This document shows, piece after piece, positions 48,303-58,800 of a DNA stretch of 64,000 bases. Each line of letters begins with the position of its first letter. Position 1 is the stretch's first letter. The notes below the pieces were generated by a model. The model ran no database searches and was not told the DNA's origin. It saw only the letters and a program-made list of their open reading frames with translations. The stretch is from Eupeodes corollae (Eukaryota > Arthropoda > Insecta > Diptera > Syrphidae), in NCBI RefSeq assembly GCF_945859685.1, contig NC_079149.1, forward strand, positions 125,390,065 through 125,454,064, in the 5' to 3' direction. The position numbers and the translations under genes were made by a program.

Positions 48303-50121
48303 AATCAGGCTATATTACATTTTGTTGATGTGTTCGAGATATAGGAATTCACCAAAAAGGAAAATGCTGCATTGAGTTTGCTGATCAATTCATTAAAAAT
48401 GTTGAAGTTAAAAGGTATTTTAACCGCGTTGACAGTTCAATTTAAGATCATAAGATATATTTTTGTTAAAAATTGAGTCTTGTAATCCTCAATTAAAACG
48501 AATAAATCAAAATCCTTCCCTGTTAGAAGTTACTTCACATTTTTCATATCATGCAAACTACGTACGTAACTATAATGCTGAATTAAATTCAATCTACCTA
48601 TTTATATTTTTATATTAATAGAGGTTTACTATGAATTCTTTATGAAGATAAATTTGATAATTTATCAGTAGCGTACCTGGAAAACTTTTCAAAATAGGAT
48701 AAAATTATATGAAATGAAACAAATTTCAATTTTGGGCTGATAAAATCTTTAATGATTAAAAAAGTACGAATGGGTTAATAATTTATCGTCATTCCAAAAC
48801 TTTGATCCCTAACGTTAACTTTAATTTAAGTTGTTGGTTTCCCGTTTTAAAAGAAAAAAAACATAGTGTTTTTTTTTCTTTTGTTTTCTTTACTTTATTT
48901 CTTTATTAATATTTTATATAAAAGTACATTTTATTTTATATTCTAAAAGTGAGGCCGCTGTCTTCAGCTAGGCTGCACCTCACAGTTAGACTGTGGAATT
49001 AGAACTTGCATAAAAATAATATTTAACATCATTATATAGGTTATTTTAATATTACTTATTGTCTATGTTGCAATAAATGTGTAAACTGAACTTTCCCACG
49101 ATTAAAGGTAACGGAATGCGCTTGTGGTATGTGTAGGGGAAAGGGGGTGTATCCATTTCGGACACGATTAGCAATGTATGCAAAAATGGCGTGGGAATCC
49201 GTTATGAGTGTGCCGTTAGCCAAAAGTGGAGTGACCGGAGTAACGGGTTTCGGTTTGCAGGTGGAGGCTCAGACGTAACATTTATACTTCGAAATATTCT
49301 ACAACTATAATTTTCTTTTCTTAATTTGGAGGGAACAATTGCTGATTAACAATTTGGGTCCCTTCGTATCGATTTCAAAAGTTAAAGTTCAATATCAGAG
49401 GTGTTTGATAATTGCTTTTCAGGCATTTAAAACCCCTATACAATATTTTCAGCTACCTCACTGAATTGATAAAAAAATAAAATTTGCGTCATTTTAGTTT
49501 ATATTTGGGTATATTTTATCTTCTATCTGTAAACGAACTTTATTTGTAATAAAAAAGATTGATATTTAGATATACCTACGTGTCGGTAGTTTTGATAAGA
49601 ATAATAACAAATGTATTATAAATTTCAACGTTTTTATGGAGAATGGAATAAAACAAATTAACAATAAGTGGAGACTTTTTAACTTTAACAAATTTCCTGT
49701 ACAGTACGATAAAAGAATGTTTAATTACACTTCAAATGCTAGGAATATATCGTTTAGCGGAAATTGAAAGCAACTTTTGTGAAATTGCGTCAAAATATTT
49801 GTTTTGTTTTAACAATTTTTCTAGAAATTTCTAATAAACAAGGAGCATACATTTTTCCGTTGTTAAAAACTGCCAAGGAAAATAGAGGAGCTACTTTGAA
49901 AAACAATTCCCCAAGTGCGGAAATTTGGAATTTTTTTTTAGTTATTAAGTTCGGACCAATTTGTAAAATTGAAGTTTTTTCAAGGTTCAGAACACTGTTT
50001 TTATTCGGCTATCTCTAGTACTAGCTGAGAAATAAATAAATTTAGTTTCCTTAAAATTAACATCCCGCTCTTAAAGAAGATAAATTTTTGGTTTTCAAGT
50101 TTATCCTAATTTTAATTTTGA
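48303..50121. other. Intergenic DNA
   Basis: No gene was seen. GTGAGGCCGC...GCACCTCAC (about 48,950-48,982) can fold as a short hairpin, and a G-rich stretch lies near 49,130-49,150. The SINE target begins at 50,122. Confidence 0.4.
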
Positions 50122-50130
50122 TATGTCAGT

Positions 50131-50437
50131 AGTACCCGTGGCATGATGGTTAGTGCGTTGGACTGTCATGCCAGAGGTCTTGGGTTCGATCCCTGCCTAT
50201 GCCATCTAAAGTCTTTTCACGGGTACTGCCTCTTGCGAGGAATTGACAAATTCTCCAAGAGTAACTCTTGTCATGAAAAAGTGCTTTCTCAAATTAGCCG
50301 TTCGGAATCGGCATTTAAACTGTAGGTCCCCTCCATTCCTGACAACATTACTCGCACACAGGAATGGTTGAGAGTTGTAAGTCACTAGGCCCTGGTTCTT
50401 CATGGACTGTTGCGCCACCCAATTTATTTATTTATTT
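50131..50437 (+). mobile_element. tRNA-derived SINE, copy 3
   Basis: This is the best-preserved copy. Box A-like TGGCATGATGG is at 50,139-50,149 and box B GGTTCGATCCC at 50,183-50,193, followed by the body and a 3' terminus GGACTGTTGCGCCACC (50,404-50,419) with a (TTTA)n tail. A perfect 9-bp target duplication, TATGTCAGT, lies at 50,122-50,130 and 50,438-50,446. The tail is not poly(A), so the partner LINE probably uses a specific 3' sequence. Confidence 0.92.
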
Positions 50438-50454
50438 TATGTCAGTTTTTTAAA

Positions 50455-51385
50455 AAATTAAAAAATAGAAAATGATTTTATCTCCAAAACAATTTTGTGC
50501 AACGAAAAACAAAGTTTTTAACATCTTGTACAATTTTGTGAAAAATCGAATTGACAGTTTTTTAGAAAAAATATAAACTTAAACAAAAAATTAATAAAAG
50601 TTTGTACAAATTGATTTTCGACTCAAATATCTTTTCAAAACTTTGAAACATTGGCTTTAAACAATTTGTATTTATTTAAAAATATTGCTGTCAATATTAA
50701 GTAACATTTTGAGAAAAATAGAATCGACAGTTTTTTACTAAAAAAGATAAAAACTTCAAAGAAAATTTAACCAATGTTAGTAAAAATTGATTTTCGGCTC
50801 AAATGTCTTTTTGAAACTTTGAGATATTGGTTTAACACTACTTTTATCTTTTAAAAAATATTGTTCTCAACATTCGGAAAAATTGTAGAAAAATCTAATT
50901 GATAGTTTTTTAACAAAAAAATAAAAACCTAATATTTAAACTTGGTAAAAATTGCCTTTAAAAATATTGTCTTCAAACTTTTTTTGTTTCACTGAAAATA
51001 TAGTTTTCGATATTCAATAGTTTTTATAAAAATCCAACAGTCCGTTTTTTCATAAAAAAATAGAATCTACAAAAAAAAATAGTACGCTAATTTGTTATAA
51101 ATTGATGTTCGGTTCTTGATATCTCTCAAATAAATTTCATTCATCTTATTTGTAAACATTTAAGAAATGCTACTAAAATTGGTAAAAATTTGTTTTTGAC
51201 TAAAAATTTATTTAAGAACTAAATTTTCAAACCAAACTATTTCTTTATATGAAAAATATTGTTGGTTATTTTAAATGTTTTAAGAATAATTCAGATGACA
51301 ACACGAAATCCTACAAATTTATAGCAAGACAAATCGACAGACGGGATCAGAAGTTATCAGTGGGTCGCATTCCAGCATTTTTTTA
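50455..51385 (-). repeat. Unidentified dispersed repeat, copy B
   Basis: This is the reverse complement of copy A at 10,795-11,830 over about 930 bp. It shares CATCCCGTCTG-type (here GATCCCGTCTG) and ACCGAACATCAATTT landmarks and three or more internal units containing TTTGAGTCGAAAATCAATTT. No frame is conserved between the two copies, which argues for a non-coding element. Confidence 0.7.
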
Positions 51386-52572
51386 ATTTTTTTTTAAACT
51401 TTTAGGAAATTGGCTGACGGGTCAGTGCGAGTTGCATTTTAAATTCTTTATTTTATTTTAAAGAAATGTTTTTGGTATGCAGTTATTTAGTGCTTATAAA
51501 TATACGTTTCACGTTTAAATTTCGTTAGGAAAATATTGACTCGTTTTTGAGATATCGCACTAATTAATATTTTCTAAAAAAAATAAAAAATGTCATATCT
51601 TCCCTGTACTTACTATTTTTGTTCAAGAGAGTATAGAAATGATTCAAATCTGCAAAAAAAACTTAAATATCCAAGTTTGACCTCAATCGATACAATGGTC
51701 TACGGATCATACATCGCAATGTTTGACTTAAATCTTCAGTTGGATATACGAACCAAGTTTTCACTAAGTGTCAGAAACATCATATGACGTTATATTATTC
51801 CAAAGTAAAATTAACTTTTCTAACTTAAAGTTTGGGAACTGAGCTTAGACCCATTTTATTTTATTTCATTCAATGGTTAGGATACTTTTTGTCACCTAGA
51901 ACATTTTACGAACAAAAATAAGATTACTTCCTTAATAATTTCATCCAACAAAAATTAATATTGACAGTTGGTTACAAAAAGCAAACATTTTTACTAAAAA
52001 CGTCAAGAAACCAAATTGCTTGATCCTCAATCATTAATTGCATTTTTTTCCGAAACAAATTTTCTATCTGTCATAAGTAGTCAATTTTTAATAAGAATGC
52101 TTGATGCTTTTGACGTATGCATCATGCATGAATGACAAAGCCATATTGGCGAAATCTATTTTATTTGTAGCCTCCATCAAGAAATTTTACGAGACATCTT
52201 TTGAAGAAAAAAAATTGATTGGTCTTCGAACCACAACCAGCCGACTTATGAATGACCATACTACCAATAGTGAATACCCTTAAGATAATCAAACTACATT
52301 ACTTTGTGCTTAGCTGCCAATTACTTTCGCTATCAGTTTTTCATTCAACTTCAAGTTCCTGATAATTTTAAAATATCAATACACGGATACTCTAAGCAAT
52401 GATTGTGTTTAAAAAGTTGTTCAAAATTCCATAAGATTATACTATCGTAATCTTCTACATTCCCATAAGCGTTTTGTCGAAATTCGCATATCGCACAGTC
52501 AAAACCTGTCAAACACTCGTCATTTTATGTCAGATTTTATCAAATAATTTGACTGTGTCTAGCAGATATTTT
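51386..52572. other. Intergenic DNA upstream of the first trypsin
   Basis: No further gene was recognised; the frames at 51,590-51,787 and 52,101-52,283 have no family features. Confidence 0.4.
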
Positions 52573-52654
52573 CAATTGATAAAGTAACACTCAAACCATA
52601 ATGTTGTGGTGGTTTAATCTGATTTTTAGACGTTCCCAGAAACGAGTATAAAAG
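52573..52654 (+). promoter_or_regulatory. Promoter of the first trypsin
   Basis: TATAAAAG at 52,647-52,654 lies 37-44 bp before the ATG, implying a very short 5' UTR. CAATTGATAAA at 52,573-52,583 contains a GATAA site and is repeated exactly upstream of the other trypsin. Confidence 0.65.
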
Positions 52655-52690
52655 TCCAAGCCAAATCTCTAGTTGACATTAGTAATCAAA

Positions 52691-53461
52691 ATGTTCAAGT
52701 TAGTAGTACTCGTTTCATTGGTCGCCTGTGCCTTGAGCTCAGCTGTGACTCAAAGTCTCCTTCCCCAGTTGGATGGACGCATTGTCGGAGGCGAGGAAAC
52801 AAGCATCAGTGAATTCCCATACCAACTTTCACTGATGAAATACGGATCCCACTCTTGCGGAGCCAGTTTGTTGAGCCCAACCATTGCCGTGACAGCTGCC
52901 CATTGTGTTGTTAGTGCATCTGCCAGTTCATTGACCATCCGTGCTGGATCCAGCTCAAACAAGAGCGGTGGAATTGTTGTCAAAGTTGCTGCCTTGAAAT
53001 ACCATCCTCAATACAAATCCAGTAACATGCAATACGACGCTGCTGTCCTTAAGCTCGCCGAGGCCCTTCCTCTTGGAGATACCATCAGTACCATTCAATT
53101 GGTTAAGAAAGCTCCAGTTGAAGGAACCAAGGCTATTGTCAGTGGATGGGGTACCGAATACTCTGGAGCTTACTCCATTCCTACTATTCTACGTGCTGTT
53201 GGTGTTAAGATTGTCAGCCAACAAGTTTGCTCATCAAATGCCTACAGTTACGGAAGTGACATCAAGCCAACCATGATTTGCGCCACCGCAACCGGAAAGG
53301 ACGCATGCCAAGGTGACTCTGGTGGTCCATTGGCTGTTGAAGCTGGTCTTGCTGGTATTGTTTCATGGGGCTATGGATGCGCCGCAACCAACTACCCAGG
53401 AGTTTACTGTGATGTTGCTTCAGTTCGCTCATGGATCCTCCAAACTGCAAGAACTTTGTAA
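52691..53461 (+). CDS. Trypsin-like serine protease
   Basis: An intronless 256-aa S1-family zymogen. The signal peptide covers about residues 1-17. A short propeptide ends in Arg30 before IVGG (31-34), cleavable by trypsin. The catalytic triad is complete: His71 (TAAHC), Asp116 (MQYDAAVLKL) and Ser210 (GDSGGP). Asp204, six residues before the Ser, is the S1-pocket aspartate that gives Lys/Arg specificity, and the pocket wall is SWGYGC. The start at 52,691 is the first ATG after the TATA box and opens directly into the signal peptide. Likely a midgut digestive trypsin of the fly alpha/beta type. It converges with the second trypsin 2.5 kb away. Confidence 0.95.
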   Translation: MFKLVVLVSLVACALSSAVTQSLLPQLDGRIVGGEETSISEFPYQLSLMKYGSHSCGASLLSPTIAVTAAHCVVSASASSLTIRAGSSSNKSGGIVVKVAALKYHPQYKSSNMQYDAAVLKLAEALPLGDTISTIQLVKKAPVEGTKAIVSGWGTEYSGAYSIPTILRAVGVKIVSQQVCSSNAYSYGSDIKPTMICATATGKDACQGDSGGPLAVEAGLAGIVSWGYGCAATNYPGVYCDVASVRSWILQTARTL

Positions 53462-53500
53462 ACATTTTGATTTTAAAATCAAAAAAACAAATTTAAATGA

Positions 53501-53506
53501 AATAAA
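53501..53506 (+). terminator. Poly(A) signal of the first trypsin
   Basis: AATAAA lies 40 bp after the stop codon; the expected 3' UTR is very short. Confidence 0.65.
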
Positions 53507-53514
53507 TTATAATT

Positions 53515-55909
53515 TTATTTAATTACAATGCAATACTTGTTAAATTATTATTCTTTATATTTATTGATAAATATTGAAAAAAAAAACACACACATTCTGA
53601 CAGGCTGCTACTGTCAGATGACATTACACCAGGTTCTCACGAGAGATATGGGTAAAGTGGGATAACAGCTTGTGCTAACTGTCAAATTACTAAAATTTCA
53701 TTGGCTGGAAGGAATTCATACAACCTTAAGATAAATAATATTTATAATGCAAAAAACTTTAAGCCTTAGAAAAATAGGATCAAAGGTCGAAATAATTAAA
53801 TAATATTTATTGTCACCTAAGTAAAACGTCAAAAGTTCTTAAAAGTTCGCAATATCTTTTCTTAAAAGAACACTGCCAAAATCATATAACAACAGAGAAA
53901 CACAAAAGGCCACATAGCCACATAAATATATCTCTTCCGAATCCCCTCTAATTAGCCAAACCATGGCATAGTTCGTTCTGACCTTCAATGATCTTACTAT
54001 ACAAAAATTCCTTTAGCTTCTCGAAATATCAGAACTTTGTGTTTACAATAGACGTCTTTAACTTCAACTTTTAACGACGAACTTGCTCAACGTTTGGAAA
54101 ATTCATAACTCCAGCAAAAAGATCTTAACATTATCTTCCACCTTACTTTTGAACTCTGTGCAAATCCAGGTGAGCAAGTGCGAAATACTTGCTCAAGAAT
54201 CACTTAGTCCGCAAACCCTGTAAGATACCAACTATTTTAAGAACTTTAAAAGTAAAATGCTAAAACGACATAGCAAGTAATTAAGCTAGCTAATTGCGGC
54301 ATATCTATGCATAAAGATTTTCCGGTAGGAAAATTAATAATCGAGAAGTAAAAGAACTTTTTTTTTACCTGAAATGATTTGAAGGGACTTGTCTAAATGT
54401 CAAATTTTAGATTGACTTTCTTGGAAAAATATAATTTCTCCTCAAACTGTCAATCAAATGTGACATGGGACAAGTTAAACACTTGCGACATCTTTATGTG
54501 GGTGTGGGTAAGATTCCGGTCGGTAAGGAAGTTTAACTTAAGGTAAGTGCGCAATAGCTACAAAATTAAAAACATAGATAAACTAAAACACATCAAACTG
54601 CTAAATTATAACATAAATTGATTATTAAATAAGAAAATGTTAACAGAATTTTTCCATGTTGTAAATTTCTTTGATATTTTTTTACCCACATTTTATATAA
54701 AAACCGATTTCTTGTCGAAAATTTTAAGCTGTTCTGGATAACAGCTGAAAAGAGAAGAGAAATTTGGTATCGATTAAAAATATCAATTTAATGAAATTTC
54801 AATCCTGTCTTGTTTAATTCTTCAAGGAAATTTTGAAAAGTAAGACTATAATGATTATATGTCATAATACACATATATAAAAAATATATGTCTTAAGTCT
54901 CAAAATATCCCACACTAGACTAGCCAGCGTTTGCAAAGAATTATTTGTATACAGAAATTACGCTATCAGAGCTTAAGTTAGTAGTACGCAAATCAAAGGA
55001 CAACAGAGCCACAGAAAGTGAAAGTCTTAAAAAAGTTTATAATAATATTTCAATAATCTTAACAATTTTCAAAAAATAAAGGGGAAAAATTGTAACAATA
55101 GAACTCTGCTATTAAAATATTCATCAAATTCTGAGATGTCGTTTATAAGTACATGAGTTGATAGTCAGTTTGTTCTCAGCGAATTTCAAATGAGTTTTCG
55201 AAAACGTAACTCAATAGTTAACTAAATTCTTACTTTTACGAATAATAATAAGGCTGATATGCACCTGAGAAACGCAGTCAATTTCCATCAGCATTTGACG
55301 CAATAAATAGAAAAGCTCTGATTTATTAATTGTACCAAGATGGCCTGTCGAAGAAGTTTGGAAAAGTTGTTGAGGGGCTCTACAACTTGACCTTAGATGC
55401 GATAAGAAATTTTAAATATCTATTGGACAAGTTTCTAACTTCTGTACGACTAAAGCAAGTAGATAATCTATGCCCTTTAAACTTGTGCTTGTTCATCAAG
55501 GACGTATTGATATTTTTTCCGTGTGGAACAAACCTTAATAACTTTTAAATCAAAATGTTTATGTATGTTATATGCAATTACTGAAAGCAAGTATTAGCCG
55601 TAAAAAGGAATTCTTTAGGTGATTCAACATAAGTTTTGTTTTTGTTTTAGTGCGTGGAATCACTCTATCAAACATTTTAGCGAAAGTATAAACTTTTATT
55701 TTTTCCAACACCACATTTAAACCCTGCGTTAAATTTACCACAAGGGCATTAAAAACGCGCTCTAAGTGACTGAATAAAATCGTTCTCGTGGATAACAACT
55801 CGGCAATGAAATGCGGAACTGAATTCCTTAAGTTTCAGAGAGTAATAAGTCTCCCATTATTATTTCCAGAAATAAATACATTTTACTTTTTTTTTTATTA
55901 TATGCAGAC
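53515..55909. other. DNA between the two trypsins
   Basis: No third trypsin or pseudogene was recognised on either strand. The short frames at 55,330-55,548 and 55,568-55,798 lack any S1 motif. Confidence 0.45.
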
Positions 55910-55915
55910 TTTATT
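55910..55915 (-). terminator. Poly(A) signal of the second trypsin
   Basis: AATAAA on the - strand lies about 37 bp after the stop codon, as in the first trypsin. Confidence 0.65.
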
Positions 55916-55951
55916 TCTTAAATTCTTGATTTTTTTAAAACATGTTTTGAT

Positions 55952-56704
55952 TTAATCTTCAAACCTACGAACAGATTCTAAGATCCATTTGCGAATTACA
56001 TTAACATCAATATAAACACCTGGGTATTCTATATAGCCACATCCAACTCCCCACGCAACAATACCAGCTAGACCACCATCGACTGTCAATGGGCCACCTG
56101 AATCACCTTCGCAAGCGTCTTTTCTAAAGGCAGCAGCGCAAATGTTTTCCGATTTGATCTGTTTTCCATAACCGTACGGCAGAGATGAACACTTTTCCTT
56201 GCTGATAATTCTTACCGAAGCAGCTCGTAATTGAACTGGCAATGATGTTCCTTCAGATCGATTTGTGCCCCAACCACTAACCATAGCTTTGGTTCCATCA
56301 GCTGGAGTTTCTTCAACCAATTGAATCGCATTGATAGTTGATCCAAGAGAAAGTGGAGTTTCTAGCTTGATGACAGCAACATCGATTTTGGGATGGAAGA
56401 CATAGTTTACAACATTGACAACAACTCCACCACTGATTCTGGAGCTAGATCCAGCACGAACTGACAGTGAGCTGACAGGTTCACCGACAACACAATGACC
56501 AGATGTCAAAGCTACTTGCGGAGTTAACAAAGTTGCCCCGCATAAATGTTCCCCATCCAGCATGAGTGAAAGTTGATATGGTACTTCGCTGATGCTTATT
56601 TCCTTGCCACCAACAATTCGTCCATCCAGATGAGGACGACTTTGAGAAAGGGGTGACCCCAAGGCACAAGCGACCAATGAAACGAGCACTACAAACTTAA
56701 ACAT
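55952..56704 (-). CDS. Trypsin-like serine protease
   Basis: An intronless 250-aa S1-family zymogen, paralogous to the trypsin at 52,691-53,461; the signal peptides are almost identical. Arg29 precedes IVGG (30-33). The triad is His70 (in TSGHC instead of the usual TAAHC), Asp108 (KIDVAVIKL) and Ser202 (GDSGGP). Asp196 marks Lys/Arg specificity. About seven residues of the loop just before the catalytic Asp are missing compared with the other trypsin. All catalytic residues are kept, so it is probably active, perhaps with altered substrate range (inference). Digestive role inferred. Confidence 0.94.
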   Translation of the reverse strand: MFKFVVLVSLVACALGSPLSQSRPHLDGRIVGGKEISISEVPYQLSLMLDGEHLCGATLLTPQVALTSGHCVVGEPVSSLSVRAGSSSRISGGVVVNVVNYVFHPKIDVAVIKLETPLSLGSTINAIQLVEETPADGTKAMVSGWGTNRSEGTSLPVQLRAASVRIISKEKCSSLPYGYGKQIKSENICAAAFRKDACEGDSGGPLTVDGGLAGIVAWGVGCGYIEYPGVYIDVNVIRKWILESVRRFED

Positions 56705-56743
56705 TTTGTTTTCTTCTGTACATATTCCATGTTTCGAATCGGG

Positions 56744-56809
56744 CTTTTATACTAATTATGAAAACTTCAAGACTAGAGATAACGAATGGTTGAGTGTTTT
56801 TATCAATTG
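56744..56809 (-). promoter_or_regulatory. Promoter of the second trypsin
   Basis: TATAAAAG (56,751-56,744 on the - strand) lies about 40 bp before the ATG. CAATTGATAAA (56,809-56,799) lies about 58 bp further upstream, matching the first trypsin's promoter in sequence and order. Confidence 0.65.
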
Positions 56810-56820
56810 GAGTGAGTATG

Positions 56821-57929
56821 AATAGATTGGGACTGTTTAAAAGGAAAATTTGCTGATATAGATCTTATGAGAAAATTAAAAATAATAATTCGAGCTGGCA
56901 GACAGTTAGCTATCTAGGCTTGATAATAATCAGTCTGGTAATTCGAACAAAAAAATATAACCACAATCTTCAAATGCGGACACTAAATAAAGTTTAAGGT
57001 TTTCGATTTAAAGAATGCTTAGCTGTTTTTGGTGCGGGAACGAAGTGTTTGGATATCAAGTAATGGAAGAAATATTTATAAGCTATTCGAACCTTCTTTT
57101 TCAAAAGAGCTATAGTCGACCGAATAAACTTAGCTTTTTATGTACGAGTGTGTATGTCGAAACGGTTTCACCGAAAAAAATTAGTTAGAAATCATAAGGC
57201 CAACGCAGACTTCCTTACAATCATAACAACACATAAGAGTGGAAAAATTATTTTCACAACTTTATGTCTAAAATACTAATGCAAAGAACAAGAGTTAATT
57301 GTTTTAAGGTTCCTGTTATATTTTGCCAGGATTCCCAAATTATGCTATCGAAACGAAAAAAAAAATTAATCGAAAATTCCAAATAAACTTGACTAATAAT
57401 TAGATTAAGGTTTTTTTGAGGAAATTTAAATTGTATGGAAATTAAAAGTTAAGAAAAACAAACATACAATCTTAATGTAAATAATTTGTGCTATCATTTC
57501 CACCTAAGTCCAAAAATTATAGATTACTGGATAAAGCAAATTTGGTAAACAACGTTAACAACTTGTGTCTCTTATCTATGCTGTATTCTAATTTATTTAC
57601 ACTTAAACTTCGGTCTTTCGAATGCTTGTACTCTTGTAAGTTATCAGTTGTAATATCGAAGACTTAAAAAAATAGATTGTGTGGATTTCTTGTAGTCTTT
57701 GGTCAGATATTTCCATTGAAAACACAAAATAAAAAGTTTGTAAACATTTCAAAGTAAAAACAGTACATACGAGTATGTAGCAGATATACATAGAAAAACA
57801 CTATAGGCAATAAGAAGTCCAAGACCTTTCGTAACTTTATCTACAATCCATCAGTATTATGTCAATCTTTTGCCTTTAAGTCTCTGATTCAATTTTTTGG
57901 AACACGTTGGGTATTTTAAAACTTAGTAC
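56821..57929. other. AT-rich intergenic DNA
   Basis: No gene or recognised element was seen. Confidence 0.4.
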
Positions 57930-58800
57930 TACAAACCGAAATACCACAACCAAATCCAATATCTACTAAACGAAGTCCCACAATAAAATTTTGAAAACAG
58001 TAATACAAAATACACGTAATTCCTTAAAACCAAAATTTTAAAAAAGAATTTCATATTAGAAATTCGTAAACACCAATATCCAAAATCAAAGATACGTAGA
58101 CCCCGAAAGAAAATTCCAACAATAAAATTGCTTGCAACCAAAAACCATAAACCATAAATAAAATCAGCAATCTAAGATCGAAAATCCTCACGCGAAATTT
58201 CAAAACCAAAATCAAAAAATGTTAGATCTTGAAAACAAATTCGAAATTTAAACACGAAATATCGAAAATAAAAGAAAAAAAAGATATATCCCAACCAAAC
58301 ACCTTCAAGACAAAAATCCCAATAACCAAAATTTGAAACGTTTAAAAACCCAAGACAAATTTAAAAACTAACAAACAAAATCCCCAAAGACATGTATATA
58401 CATTGCCAAATTACTAAAAACCACAATTCACATTCGCAAAACTTAGACATTTAATCCATAGATATGCAGATAATAGATATTGAAATCAAAACAGCAAAAT
58501 CACAAAACGAATGTCCATAAAACAACTTCCGAAGAATTGTTTTTTTTTAAAACAAAAGACGGAACAAAAATTTCAAATGCCCTTAAAAAGATCACATTCC
58601 TCAAAAAGAAATTAATTAATTCAAAACTTTCTAACATCTTAAAACTGCAAAACGAAACTCGCAGTTCTTAAATTCTGAGAATGAAAATCTTCTAGTTCAA
58701 AGTTTAGAAAACCAAAGCCCAACACTAAAATTCCAAAAACAAAATTTTAAAAACCAAAACCTTGAGATCAAAAATCATCAAGTAAAATTTATCCCAACAA
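57930..58800. repeat. 0.9-kb A/C-rich cryptic quasi-repeat tract
   Basis: Words such as AAAACCAAAATC, AAATCCCAATAACCAAAA and CGAAATTTCAAAACCAAA recur in varying order without fixed period. Its strand composition is strongly biased (A and C rich, G poor). The frames inside are low complexity. Confidence 0.5.
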
